Source: Roseicella sp. DB1501 (GTDB lineage Bacteria; Pseudomonadota; Alphaproteobacteria; Acetobacterales; Acetobacteraceae). From it: 64,000 bases of DNA. The notes under the pieces are model-generated. The model did not search any database. It saw only the letters and a program-made list of their open reading frames with translations, and was not told the DNA's origin. The position numbers and the translations under genes were made by a program. The number at the start of each line of letters is the position of its first letter. Within the stretch, counting starts at the first letter, position 1. Positions 35,909-44,336 of this stretch are shown one piece after another. Location of the stretch: positions 310,001 through 374,000 of the forward strand of contig NZ_JABFHG010000001.1 of the NCBI RefSeq assembly GCF_013112485.1, written 5' to 3'.

Positions 35909-36331
35909 ATGACCAACCGCCCCATGCATGAGGTGATCACCCGTCGCCAGCCGGTGACGCTGCCGCCGGCGGCGAGCGTGCAGGAGGCCTGCCAGGCGAT
36001 GCGCCAGCACCGCATCGGCGCCGTGCTGGTGACCGACGAGGCGGGGCGGCTGCTCGGCATCTTCACCGGCCGCGACGCCATCGCCCGGGTGCTGGCCGAG
36101 GGCCGCGACGCCGCCACCACCCGGCTGCAGGCGGTGATGACGCCGCAGCCGCATTGCTGCGCGCCGCATCGCCGCGCCATCGAGGCGCTGCGGCTGATGC
36201 GCGACGGCGGCTTCCGCCACATCCCCGTGCTGGAGGGGGAGCGGCTGGTCGGCATCGTCTCGCGCGGCGATTTCCTCGGCGCCGAGCAGGCGCGGATCGA
36301 GGAGGAGACGGCGCTCTGGGAACGGCTCTAG
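35909..36331 (+). CDS. Stand-alone CBS-domain pair protein
   Basis: A 140-aa protein with two CBS domains forming one Bateman module: VTLPPAASVQEACQAMRQHR with GAVLVTDEAGRLLGIFTGRD, and PHRRAIEALRLMRDGGFRHI with PVLEGERLVGIVSRGD. Such modules bind adenosine nucleotides (AMP, ATP, NADH) and act as energy sensors on partner proteins. No catalytic domain is attached. AGGAG precedes the ATG. A perfect hairpin (family 1) begins 2 bases after the stop. Confidence 0.88.
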   Translation: MTNRPMHEVITRRQPVTLPPAASVQEACQAMRQHRIGAVLVTDEAGRLLGIFTGRDAIARVLAEGRDAATTRLQAVMTPQPHCCAPHRRAIEALRLMRDGGFRHIPVLEGERLVGIVSRGDFLGAEQARIEEETALWERL

Positions 36332-36333
36332 AT

Positions 36334-36372
36334 CCCCACGAAGCCGCTGCGCGTCTTCGTGGGCCCCGTGAG
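36334..36372 (+). repeat. Family 1 hairpin after the CBS gene
   Basis: CCCACGAAG (36335-36343) pairs perfectly with CTTCGTGGG (36355-36363). This is the most regular copy and lacks the second hairpin. It begins within 2 bases of the CBS stop codon and probably ends that transcript. The following 128 bases up to the CoA-transferase start are GC-rich without a recognisable feature. Confidence 0.7.
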
Positions 36373-36500
36373 GCGCCCCGGGCCCGGGGGGCTGAGCGGC
36401 CGGCCGGTATCCGGTCCGGCCTTGGGCCCTTGGCGGGCCGCCGGGCGGTTTCGCCCTCCGGCGATCGGTTCTAGTCTCGGCCTCCTGCGCGGAGGAAGCG

Positions 36501-37718
36501 ATGCCCGAGAGCCCGATCGACCCCAAGCTGATGACCGAGACGCGGCTGCCGCTCGCCGGCCTGCGCGTGCTCGACCTCACCCTGGCGCGGGCCGGCCCCA
36601 CCTGCGTCCGCCACCTGGCCGATTGGGGCGCCGATGTCATCCGGGTGGAGCCGCCGAGCAGCACCGACGGGCTGGGCGGGCCGCGCGACGGCTTCGACAG
36701 CGTCAACCTGCACCGCAACAAGCGCGGCATCGCGCTCGACCTCAAGAACCCGGCGGGGCATGCGGCCTTCCTCAAGCTGGCCGCGACCGCCGATGTGCTG
36801 GTCGAGAACATGCGCATGCAGGTGAAGCACCGGCTGAAGATCGCCTATGACGACCTGAAGGCGCTCAATCCGCGGTTGATCTACGCCTCGATCTCCGGCT
36901 TCGGCCAGACCGGTCCCTATTCCAAGCGCGGCGGCGTCGACCAGATCGCCCAGGGCATGGGCGGGCTGATGTCGATCACCGGCGAGAAGGGGCGCGGCCC
37001 GATGCGGGTCGGCATCCCGATCAACGACCTGACGGCGGGCAACCTGCTCGCCCTCGGCATCATGATAAAGCTCTACGACCGCGAGCGCACCGGCCAGGGC
37101 GGCTACGTCCATACCAGCCTGCTGGAGGCGCAGGTCTTCATGCTGGACTTCCAGGCCAGCCGCTACCTGATGGATGGCGAGGTGGCCGGCCAGGCGGGCA
37201 ACGACCACCCGGTGAACATCCCGATGGGCGTCTTCCCGACCGCCGACAAGCCGATCAACATCGCCGCCTCCTCGGGCAAGCTCTGGACCAATTTCTGCAA
37301 GGCCGCGGGCCGCGAGGACTGGCTCGAGGTCGAGGAGTGGAAGACCCTGCAGGGCCGCAGCAAGGACCGCGCCCGGGTGAACGCCACCATCGCCGAGGTG
37401 ACGCGGACCAAGCCCTCCGAATGGTGGATCGAGCGGCTGGAGGAGGCCGGCATCCCCTGCGGCCCGGTGAACGACATCAAGGACGTCTTCGACGACCCGC
37501 AGGTGCAGCATCTCGAGATGGCGATGCCGATGCGCCACCGGACGCGCGGCGACATCCGGATCGTCGCCAGCCCGCTGAACGTCGAGGGCCTCGAGACCGG
37601 CGTCTATCGCGACGTGCCGGAGCTCGGCGAGCACGGGGCGGAGATCCTGGCCGAGGCCGGGCTCTCGCCGGAGGAGATCAGCGAGTTGAAGGCCAAGGGA
37701 GCGCTGGGCGGGGCATGA
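36501..37718 (+). CDS. CaiB/BaiF-type CoA-transferase
   Basis: A class III CoA-transferase of 405 aa. The N-terminal LAGLRVLDLTLARAGPTCVR and HLADWGADVIRVEPP are family hallmarks. VGIPINDLTAGNLLALGIM contains the aspartate that forms the acyl-anhydride intermediate in formyl-CoA transferase. HRNKRGIALDLKNPAGHAAF and GPYSKRGGVDQIAQGMGGLM also match. It moves CoA between carboxylic acids. Its stop overlaps the ATG of a crotonase-fold gene (ATGA), so the two act in one pathway, activation of an acid to its CoA ester and its further conversion. Confidence 0.9.
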   Translation: MPESPIDPKLMTETRLPLAGLRVLDLTLARAGPTCVRHLADWGADVIRVEPPSSTDGLGGPRDGFDSVNLHRNKRGIALDLKNPAGHAAFLKLAATADVLVENMRMQVKHRLKIAYDDLKALNPRLIYASISGFGQTGPYSKRGGVDQIAQGMGGLMSITGEKGRGPMRVGIPINDLTAGNLLALGIMIKLYDRERTGQGGYVHTSLLEAQVFMLDFQASRYLMDGEVAGQAGNDHPVNIPMGVFPTADKPINIAASSGKLWTNFCKAAGREDWLEVEEWKTLQGRSKDRARVNATIAEVTRTKPSEWWIERLEEAGIPCGPVNDIKDVFDDPQVQHLEMAMPMRHRTRGDIRIVASPLNVEGLETGVYRDVPELGEHGAEILAEAGLSPEEISELKAKGALGGA

Positions 37719-38518
37719 GCCAGATGGAATTCGCGGACGGCAAGATCCTCGCCAGCATCGAGAACGGCGTTGGACGGGTGGTGTTCAACCAGCCCGAGAA
37801 GCGCAATGCCATGTCGGTGAACATGTGGGAGGGGATGGGCCAGGCGCTCGACCTCTTCGCCGAGGATGCCTCGGTGCGCTGCGTGGTGCTGCAGGGGGCC
37901 GGTGACAAGGCCTTCGTCTCCGGCGCCGACATCTCGCAATTCGAGAAGAACCGCGCCAATGCCGATGCGCAGCGGGAATACGACAAGCTGACCAGCGCCG
38001 GCCGGGCCAAGCTCGCGGCCTATCGCAAGCCGGTGATCGCGCAGATCCGCGGCTTCTGCATGGGCGGCGGCCTCGGCATCGCGATGAGCACCGATATCCG
38101 CATTGCCTCGGATGACAGCCAGTTCGGCATCCCGGCGGCGAAGCTCGGCATCGCCTATGGCTTCGACATGGTGCGCGCCCTGGTCGACCTGGTCGGCCCG
38201 GCGCATGCCCACATGATCCTGATGACCGGCGAGCGCTTCGACGCGCGCGAGGCGGAGCGGGTCGGGCTGGTGAACAAGGTGGTGCCGGTCGCGGAGCTGG
38301 AGGCGACGGTGGCGAAGCTGACGGCGACGCTCGCCGCCAATGCGCCGCTCTCGCTTACCACCAACAAGCAGACCGTGAAGGCGGTGCTGCAGGACCCGGC
38401 CGACCGCGACATGGGGGCGATCCGCACCGCCATGGCTGCCTGCTTCGACAGCGAGGACTACCGCGAGGGGCGGCGCGCCTTCATGGAGAAGCGCAAGCCG
38501 GCCTTCGCCGGGCGCTGA
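37715..38518 (+). CDS. Crotonase-fold (enoyl-CoA hydratase/isomerase family) protein
   Basis: A 267-aa enzyme. The CoA/oxyanion-hole elements are present: AFVSGADISQF and GFCMGGGLGIAMSTD, with a normal C-terminal helix region. However the two catalytic glutamates of classical enoyl-CoA hydratase are not at their usual places: the GGG-C-E-L-A position reads GGGLGIA and the Q-F-G-x-P-E position reads QFGIPAAKLG. It is thus unlikely to be a plain hydratase and may be an isomerase, decarboxylase, hydrolase or other crotonase-type enzyme. Coupled to the CoA-transferase by a 4-base overlap. Confidence 0.85.
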   Translation: MSQMEFADGKILASIENGVGRVVFNQPEKRNAMSVNMWEGMGQALDLFAEDASVRCVVLQGAGDKAFVSGADISQFEKNRANADAQREYDKLTSAGRAKLAAYRKPVIAQIRGFCMGGGLGIAMSTDIRIASDDSQFGIPAAKLGIAYGFDMVRALVDLVGPAHAHMILMTGERFDAREAERVGLVNKVVPVAELEATVAKLTATLAANAPLSLTTNKQTVKAVLQDPADRDMGAIRTAMAACFDSEDYREGRRAFMEKRKPAFAGR

Positions 38519-38802
38519 TGGGTTCTCCCCCGCGATGCCGCCCCGGCCTCGCGGGGCGCCTGGCCGCGACCGGCCCGGCCGGAGCCCGCCGATGACATGA
38601 TCGTGCCATCGGCGCGGCGGCCCCCGCGCATTGCCGGGAATCCACAGATTCCCGATGCATGCGGCATCGGTTCCGCCTAGGATGCGCCAGCCATGACGGG
38701 CCCGGAAAGAAGGGCCGCAGGCCGAGGCACGAAGCCGGGGCGCACCGCGACCCCGCAGGACGACTGGGCAGGGCGACTGGGACGAGGGGTCTGAGACCGG
38801 GA

Positions 38803-39519
38803 ATGGACGGCAATATCGAGGCGCCGATCGTGGCGGCGCATGCCCATGGCCAATCGCATGCGCAGGACCATGCGCATGGGCATGGTCAGCACGGGCATGG
38901 GCCGCTGGGGCATGGGCAGGAATGCGCCGGCGCGCCGATCTCGCGCATCGTGGCCGAGGTGGCGGCCCGCTTCCCGGGCGAGCGCATCAGCCTCGGCGAC
39001 ATGGCGGAGGCCTTCGGTGACCGCGCCTTCGGCCTGCTGATCCTGCTGCTCCTGCTGCCCTCGCTGCTGCCAGGCATGGCCTCGGTCTTCGGCCTGCCGG
39101 TGCTGATCCTCGGCGTGCAGATGGGGCTCGGCCGGCGGGTGCCCAAGCTGCCGCGCTTCATCGCCCGCCAGAGCATCAAGCGCGACGACCTGCTCCGCCT
39201 CGCCGGCGCCTCCTCGAGCTGGCTGCGCAAGGTGGAGCGCTTCGTCCGGCCGCGGCCGGGCTTCTTCACCTCGCCGGTCGGCGACCGGCTCTTCGGCTGG
39301 CTCACCGCCTATGTGGCGCTGATGCTCATCCTGCCCGGCCCCGGCACCAACGGCCCGCCGGCCTTCGGCAACATCGTCATGGCGCTCGGCCTGGTGGAGC
39401 ATGACAGCCGCGTCACCGGCTGGGGCGCGGCGCTGACCATTGCCGGCTGCGCCATCGCCACCTTCGTCCTCGTCATGGTCTGCTGGCTCGGCCTCAAGGC
39501 CTTTGCCTGGATATTCTAG
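38803..39519 (+). CDS. ExoD-family membrane protein with histidine-rich N-terminus
   Basis: A 238-aa inner-membrane protein of the ExoD (exopolysaccharide synthesis) family. The cytoplasmic/periplasmic N-terminus has nine histidines between residues 13 and 37 (for example HAHGHGQHGHG), then an ExoD domain beginning RISLGDMAEAFGDRAFGLLI with several hydrophobic segments (LLILLLLLPSLLPGMASVF, LTAYVALMLILPGP, final helix). ExoD affects succinoglycan amount and alkali tolerance in Sinorhizobium, mechanism unclear. The His-rich tail suggests metal binding and is unusual for the family. A family 1 element follows 4 bases after the stop. The 284 bases upstream hold no gene that I can see. Confidence 0.82.
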   Translation: MDGNIEAPIVAAHAHGQSHAQDHAHGHGQHGHGPLGHGQECAGAPISRIVAEVAARFPGERISLGDMAEAFGDRAFGLLILLLLLPSLLPGMASVFGLPVLILGVQMGLGRRVPKLPRFIARQSIKRDDLLRLAGASSSWLRKVERFVRPRPGFFTSPVGDRLFGWLTAYVALMLILPGPGTNGPPAFGNIVMALGLVEHDSRVTGWGAALTIAGCAIATFVLVMVCWLGLKAFAWIF

Positions 39520-39523
39520 CGTT

Positions 39524-39668
39524 CCCCACGACGTCGCCGCGCGCCGTCGCGGGGGCCCCGTGAGACCTCCCCACGACGTCGCTGCGCGCCGTCGCGGGGG
39601 GCCCGTGATTGGCCGCATGCCTGGGATCCATCACAGCCTACCGAGGCAAAGCCTCGGCAGGGCAACGG
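39524..39668 (+). repeat. Composite 3' element (family 1), two tandem hairpins plus second hairpin
   Basis: Two copies of CCCCACGACGTCG with GCCGTCGCGGGG start near 39524 and 39569, then CCTACCGAGGC-AAA-GCCTCGGCAGG at 39637-39661 (one mismatch in an 11-base stem). The block starts 4 bases after the exoD-like stop, and the next feature is the B12 riboswitch about 130 bases downstream. Confidence 0.75.
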
Positions 39669-39794
39669 GAAGCGACGGGTTCGAGGGGCGGCTTGATGAT
39701 CGAGGCGGTCTGGTTGGCCGCCGTGTCTGAGGTGCCACAGGGTGTGGCGGATCGGTCGTCCGGGCCTGCCCGTGCTCCTCGCCCTCTGCTACAT

Positions 39795-39950
39795 CGCCGC
39801 CATGCGCCGGTGGCCCGCAAGGGCTGAAACGGGAACGCGTACAGCCGGGCCCCGCCCGGCGAAGCCGCGGCTGCCCCCGCAACTGTAGGCGGTGAGGCCC
39901 TGCCAAAGGCCATTGCATCCGTCCGGATGCGAGAAGGCGGCAGGGGCATG
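39795..39950 (+). promoter_or_regulatory. Cobalamin (AdoCbl) riboswitch
   Basis: The aptamer pattern is plain: CCGGTGGCCCGCAAGGGCTG followed by AACGGGAA, a GC-rich paired region, the B12 box AGCCGCGGCTGCCCCCGCAA directly followed by CTGT (39863-39886), and closing arms GGCCCTGCC (39896-39904) with GGCGGCAGGGGC. It lies upstream of a BtuB-type receptor gene, so high cobalamin should lower receptor expression. About 100 bases later a hairpin GCCCGGC-CAA-GCCGGGC (40048-40064) could be part of the expression platform. Confidence 0.9.
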
Positions 39951-40148
39951 GGACCCATATGGCCCCCACCGCGAGCCAGGAGACCGGCCGGCGCAAAGTT
40001 GTCTCGCGCGTGCCGGGCGGGGTGCACCGGCGCGGCGGCGCACGGGCGCCCGGCCAAGCCGGGCACTTGCCGTCTGCGAGAACGACGCATGTCGTCCCGG
40101 CCGGGCGACCGGTCGGGGCTGGTTCGTCCCTCGCCGCGGAGACACACC

Positions 40149-42155
40149 GTGCGACGCCTCACCCTCGCCCTCACGGGCGGCCTGTCCTTGCTCATCCCTG
40201 CGGGCCAGGCCCGGGCGCAAGCCCAGCCGCCCGCCGTCACCCTCCTGCCCGAGACCGTCGTCACCGCGACGCCCCTCGCCACGCCGCAGGAACGCGTGCC
40301 GGCCGCCACCACCGTCATCACCCGCCGGGAGATCGAGGAGCGCGGCTACCAGACGCTCGCCGAGGCGCTGACCGCCGTGCCCGGGCTGCGCATCGCGCCG
40401 CAGGGCGGCGCCGGGCAGATCGCCAGCGGCTTCCTCCGCGGCACCGGCAGCGCCAACGTGCTGGTGCTGATCGACGGCGTGCCGTCCAACGACGTCTCCG
40501 CCCCGGCCGGCGGCTTCGATTTCGGCCAGGACCTGCTCTTCGACGTCGAGCGGATCGAGGTGGTGCGCGGGCCGCTCTCCTCCCTCTACGGCTCCTCGGC
40601 CATCGGCGGCGTCATCAACCTCGTCACCCGCCGCGCCCCGCCCGACCGTGCCTTCGCCCGCTATGGCGAGCTGGCCGGGGGCACGCAGAACACGCTGCAC
40701 GGCGGCCTCGGCGCCACCGGGACGGTCGGCGCCTTCGACTACCTCCTCTCCGGCTATTCGCAATCGACCCGCGGCTTCAACGCCCTGGCGCCGCGCTTCG
40801 AGAGCAACATCCCCGAGCGCGACGGCTTCCGCGGCGCGACCACCACGACGCGGCTCGGCTGGACCCCGGCCGAGGGCACGCGGATCGAGGGACAGCTCCG
40901 CTGGCGGCAGAACACCTTCGGCCTCGACAACGTGCCGCAGGACGACCCGAACTACACCGGCGAGGACCGCCGCTGGTCCGGCCAGCTCCGCGGCGAGACC
41001 CGGCTGCTGGACGGCGCCTGGACCACCGGCCTGCGCGTCTTCTCGACCGAGCAGCGCCGGACCTACACCAACCTGCCCGACCAGTACGACGCGTTCACCC
41101 AGGAGGCCTCGCGCTTCCGCGGCACCCGCAGCGGGCTCGACTGGGGCAATACGCTGCGCCTGCCTGGCTTCGGCCCGCTCAGCGACGGCGCGCTCGGCTT
41201 CGGCCTGACGCATGCGCTGGAGGAGGCGCGCACCACCCAGAGCTTCCCCTCCGCCTTCGGCGACTTCACCAGCAGCCTCAGGGCGCAGCAGCACACCACC
41301 TCCGGCTGGGGCTCGCTGCAATACCGGCTGCTCGACCGGCTCGACCTCTCGGCCGGGCTGCGGCACGACTCCGTCACCGGCGTCACCGGCGAGACCACCT
41401 GGAAGCTCGGCGCCGTGCTGGCCCTGCCGGAGGTGAACACCCGGCTGCGCCTCGCCCTCGGAACCGCCTTCCGCGCCCCCTCGCTCTTCGAGCGCTTCGG
41501 CATCGGCAATTTCGACGGCTTCGTGGTCTCGACCGGCAATCCCGACCTGAAGCCGGAGCGCAGCTTCGGCTGGGAGATCGGCAGCGACACCGACATCCCG
41601 GGCTTCGGCCGCAACAATTTCGCCACGGCGAGCTGGACCTTCTTCCAGAGCCGGGTGCGCGACCAGATCGTCAGCGTCAGCACCGCCGCCGGGCTCAGCA
41701 CCTATGCCAATGTCAACCGCGCCGATATCCACGGCGCCGAGCTTGGCCTGACGCTGCGCCCGGCGCGCTGGCTGGAAGCGACGGCCGCCTGGACCATCAC
41801 CGAGGCCTTCGACGCCGCGACCGACCGGCGCCTGCCGCGGCGGCCGGAGCATGTGGTGAGCCTCACCGCCCGCCTCGTGCCGCTGCCGAAGCTCGTCATC
41901 GCGCCGACGCTGCTCTTCACCGGCCGCAGCCCGGAGGGGGCCTTCGCTTCCTACGCCAATGACGGCACCGCCTACGCCTATCCCCGCAGCAACCCGGCGG
42001 GGACGGTGGTGAACCTCACCGCCACCTGGCAGGCGATGGACCGCGTGGCGCTGTTCCTCGAGGCGCGCAACCTCGGCAACAGCCGTTGGGAGCCGGTGAA
42101 CGGCTTCATGACGCCGGGCCGCAGCGTGCTGGTCGGCACGCGCTTCGCGCTATAG
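40149..42155 (+). CDS. btuB: TonB-dependent vitamin B12 receptor, BtuB-like
   Basis: A 668-aa outer-membrane receptor. The N-terminus is a signal peptide (VRRLTLALTGGLSLLIPAG, cleavage after ARA). It is followed by a TonB box-like LPETVVTATP, a plug domain with TTVITRREIEERGYQTLAEA, VLVLIDGVPSNDVS and VERIEVVRGPLSSLYGSSAI, and a 22-strand barrel with GTAFRAPSLFERFG and NPDLKPERS. It ends in Leu after RFA. The GTG at 40149 gives a proper signal peptide, unlike the longer open frame that reaches into the riboswitch. The B12 riboswitch upstream supports cobalamin as ligand. A degenerate family 1 arm (CCCCGCGACGTCGC) begins 5 bases after the stop. Confidence 0.92.
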   Translation: MRRLTLALTGGLSLLIPAGQARAQAQPPAVTLLPETVVTATPLATPQERVPAATTVITRREIEERGYQTLAEALTAVPGLRIAPQGGAGQIASGFLRGTGSANVLVLIDGVPSNDVSAPAGGFDFGQDLLFDVERIEVVRGPLSSLYGSSAIGGVINLVTRRAPPDRAFARYGELAGGTQNTLHGGLGATGTVGAFDYLLSGYSQSTRGFNALAPRFESNIPERDGFRGATTTTRLGWTPAEGTRIEGQLRWRQNTFGLDNVPQDDPNYTGEDRRWSGQLRGETRLLDGAWTTGLRVFSTEQRRTYTNLPDQYDAFTQEASRFRGTRSGLDWGNTLRLPGFGPLSDGALGFGLTHALEEARTTQSFPSAFGDFTSSLRAQQHTTSGWGSLQYRLLDRLDLSAGLRHDSVTGVTGETTWKLGAVLALPEVNTRLRLALGTAFRAPSLFERFGIGNFDGFVVSTGNPDLKPERSFGWEIGSDTDIPGFGRNNFATASWTFFQSRVRDQIVSVSTAAGLSTYANVNRADIHGAELGLTLRPARWLEATAAWTITEAFDAATDRRLPRRPEHVVSLTARLVPLPKLVIAPTLLFTGRSPEGAFASYANDGTAYAYPRSNPAGTVVNLTATWQAMDRVALFLEARNLGNSRWEPVNGFMTPGRSVLVGTRFAL

Positions 42156-42193
42156 GAGTTCCCCGCGACGTCGCAGGTCGCCAGGCCGGCGCG

Positions 42194-43135
42194 TCACGCG
42201 GCCGCGCCGCCGGACGGCAGCCGGCGCGGCCGCAGGAAGAGGCGCGTGACCATCGGATGCGTCGCCTCGACCTCGCGGATCAGGGTGGCCGCGGCGCGCT
42301 CCACCTCCTCCCCCGGCAGGTCGTCGCGGAAATCGAGGGTGACGGCGAAGAGCACGTCGCGCGGGCCGAGATGCATGCTGAGCAGTTCCTCCACCGCCGC
42401 GACGCGCGGATCGGCCAGCAGCATGCGCCGCACCGCCTCGACCAGGCGCGGCGCCGCGGCCTCGCCGGTCAGCAGGCTGCGGGTCTCGTTCGCCAGGAAG
42501 CCGGCGGCGAGCACCAGCAGCAGGCCGATGCCGATGGAGGCGACGCCGTCCAGCACCGGCAGGTCCAGCCATTCCGCGAGGCCGAGGCCGACCAGGGCGA
42601 GCAGCAGCCCGGCCAGCGCCGCCGCATCCTCGAGCAGCACGGCGAAGACGCCCGGATCCTTGCTGCGGCGGATCGCCGCCCAGAAGGGCTCGCCGGCATG
42701 GCTGCGGCGGAATTCCCGCAGGGCGACGCGGAAGGAGAGTCCCTCGAACAGCATCGCGGCGCCAAGCACGAGGAAGTTCACCCAGGCGCTGCCGACCGGA
42801 TGCGGCGCGCGGATCTTCTGCCAGCCCTCGTAGATCGCCACCGCGCCGCCGAAGGCGAAGATCATCAGCGCCACCACGAAGGACCAGAAATACAGCTCCA
42901 TGCCATGGCCGAAGGGATGCCGCGGCGTCGGCGGCCGGGCGGCGCGGCGCAGGCCGAGCAGCAGCAGCCCCTGGTTGCCGGTGTCGACGGTCGAATGGAT
43001 CGCCTCGCTCAGCATGGCGGAGGAGCCGGTGTAGAGCGCGGCGGCGAGCTTGGTCACGGCGATCGCCAGGTTGCCCGCCAACGCCGCGTAGATCACCCGG
43101 CGCGACCCGCCATGCCCGCCCTGCTGCGCCGCCAT
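42194..43135 (-). CDS. Cation diffusion facilitator (CDF) transporter
   Basis: A 313-aa inner-membrane exporter with about six helices. Metal-site motifs are in helix 2 (SEAIHSTVDTGNQ, H-x3-D) and helix 5 (AVLLEDAAALAGL, E-D). The loop HPFGHGMELYFWSF is typical of the Zn/Fe/Co/Ni CDF subgroup that has GHG. A C-terminal cytoplasmic domain of the ferredoxin-like type (VEELLSMHLGPRDVLFAVTL) follows. CDF pumps exchange divalent metal for protons. It is convergent with btuB. Confidence 0.88.
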   Translation of the reverse strand: MAAQQGGHGGSRRVIYAALAGNLAIAVTKLAAALYTGSSAMLSEAIHSTVDTGNQGLLLLGLRRAARPPTPRHPFGHGMELYFWSFVVALMIFAFGGAVAIYEGWQKIRAPHPVGSAWVNFLVLGAAMLFEGLSFRVALREFRRSHAGEPFWAAIRRSKDPGVFAVLLEDAAALAGLLLALVGLGLAEWLDLPVLDGVASIGIGLLLVLAAGFLANETRSLLTGEAAAPRLVEAVRRMLLADPRVAAVEELLSMHLGPRDVLFAVTLDFRDDLPGEEVERAAATLIREVEATHPMVTRLFLRPRRLPSGGAAA

Positions 43136-43237
43136 GCTCCGCTCCTCGCCCACCGCCGGCGAGAACGAGGCAGGCGCCGGATGGCTCCGGGCGGCGCGGC
43201 GGCAGGGGACGGCATGGCCGAAGCGCGCCTGTGCCGT

Positions 43238-43378
43238 TGGACCATGATCCGTTCACTCCGGTGCACGGACCATGGTCTGCGTCACTGTTGGATCGCGTGA
43301 TTCGCGCTTTCCGGTGTTTCCACCTCGAGCGATCACGCTCTAGACCAGGGCCGTGACCCTGCGTGAACGGACCCTGGC
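43238..43378 (+). repeat. Dispersed palindromic repeat, family 2, copy C
   Basis: The fullest copy. GGACCATGATCCGTTCAC and CACGGACCATGGTC form one arm, then GATCGCGTGAT, the hairpin core GGTGTTTCCACC, GCGATCACGC, and a third palindrome ACCAGGGCCGTGACCC/GGACCCTGG. It fills the intergenic space between divergent genes (CDF and ynfA), so here it lies at 5' ends rather than 3' ends. Confidence 0.7.
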
Positions 43379-43387
43379 CGGGGCGGC

Positions 43388-43714
43388 ATGACCACCGCCC
43401 TCGCCTATGCCCTCGCCGCCCTCGCCGAGATCGCCGGCTGCTTCGCCGCCTGGGCGGTGCTGCGGCAGGGCGCGCATGCCGCCTGGCTGCTGCCGGGCGC
43501 GCTCAGCCTCGGCCTCTTCGCCTGGGCGCTCACCTGGGTCGAGGCGGATGCCGCCGGCCGCGCCTTCGCCGCCTATGGCGGGGTCTACATCATCGCCTCG
43601 CTCGCCTGGCTCTGGGCGGTGGAGGGCCAGGCGCCGCGGCCGACCGACCTCGCCGGCGCGGCGCTCTGCCTCGCCGGGGCCGGCATCATCCTGGCGGGCG
43701 CCGGCCGCGGCTGA
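43388..43714 (+). CDS. ynfA: YnfA family (UPF0060) small membrane protein
   Basis: A 108-aa protein with four transmembrane helices and the UPF0060 pattern: [49 protein letters not shown] and [15 protein letters not shown]. The conserved AYGG(V/I)YI-x-x-SL-x-W is present. Related to small multidrug-resistance-like folds; its substrate is not known. It is followed immediately by a convergent adenosyltransferase gene, 3 bases between the stops. Confidence 0.9.
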   Translation: MTTALAYALAALAEIAGCFAAWAVLRQGAHAAWLLPGALSLGLFAWALTWVEADAAGRAFAAYGGVYIIASLAWLWAVEGQAPRPTDLAGAALCLAGAGIILAGAGRG

Positions 43715-43717
43715 GGA

Positions 43718-44296
43718 TCACCTCCCCGCCCCGCCGCCCGGCACCCAGAGCACGTCGCCCGCCCCGTCGCCGTTCAGGTGCCGCGACAGCACGAAGAGAT
43801 GGTCGGAGAGGCGGTTGAGGTAGCGCACCACCTCGGGGTTCAGCGCCTCCGCCGCGGCCAGCGTCACCGCCCGCCGCTCGGCCCGCCGCGCCAGGGTCCG
43901 CGCCAGATGCGCCGCCGCCGCGGCCGGGCTGCCGCTGGGCAGCACGAAGCTCCGCAGCGGCGGCAGCCTTGCGTTCAGCGCCGCGATCTCCTGCTCCAGC
44001 CTGAGGCACTGCGCGGCCGTCACCCGCAGCCTCTCGCCGCCCTCCCTCTCTCCATCACCGGGCATGCAGAGATCGGCGCCGAGATCGAAGAGGTCGTTCT
44101 GGATACGCGCCAGCATCGCATCCGCCTCCGCCAGGCCCGCGGTCTGCAGGCGCAGCAGGCCGAGCGCCGCATTCGCCTCGTCCACCGCGCCGATCGCCTC
44201 GATCCGCGGCGCATCCTTCGGCAGCCGCGTGCCGTCGCCGAGTGAGGTCTCGCCCCGGTCCCCGCCGCGGGTGGTGATGACATCGAGCCGGACCAT
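43718..44296 (-). CDS. ATP:cob(I)alamin adenosyltransferase (PduO type)
   Basis: A 192-aa cytoplasmic enzyme that transfers the 5'-deoxyadenosyl group of ATP to cob(I)alamin to make coenzyme B12. The ATP-binding segment is TTRGGDRGETSLGDGTRL at the N-terminus. IEAIGAVDEANAALG, the conserved FVLPSGSPAAAAAHLARTLARR and the C-terminal YLNRLSDHLFVLSRHLN are diagnostic for the PduO/MMAB family. It lies near btuB and tonB, forming a small B12 uptake and activation set, though it is on the opposite strand and not under the visible riboswitch. Confidence 0.92.
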   Translation of the reverse strand: MVRLDVITTRGGDRGETSLGDGTRLPKDAPRIEAIGAVDEANAALGLLRLQTAGLAEADAMLARIQNDLFDLGADLCMPGDGEREGGERLRVTAAQCLRLEQEIAALNARLPPLRSFVLPSGSPAAAAAHLARTLARRAERRAVTLAAAEALNPEVVRYLNRLSDHLFVLSRHLNGDGAGDVLWVPGGGAGR

Positions 44297-44336
44297 CGCA
44301 TGCTCCCTGAAGCGCTGTCGGCGCGAGTGTGCCGGA

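Noticed and set aside
39927-40148. Upstream extension of the btuB frame
   Set aside because: It would start inside the riboswitch and lacks a signal peptide at its N-terminus; the GTG at 40149 gives a normal one.
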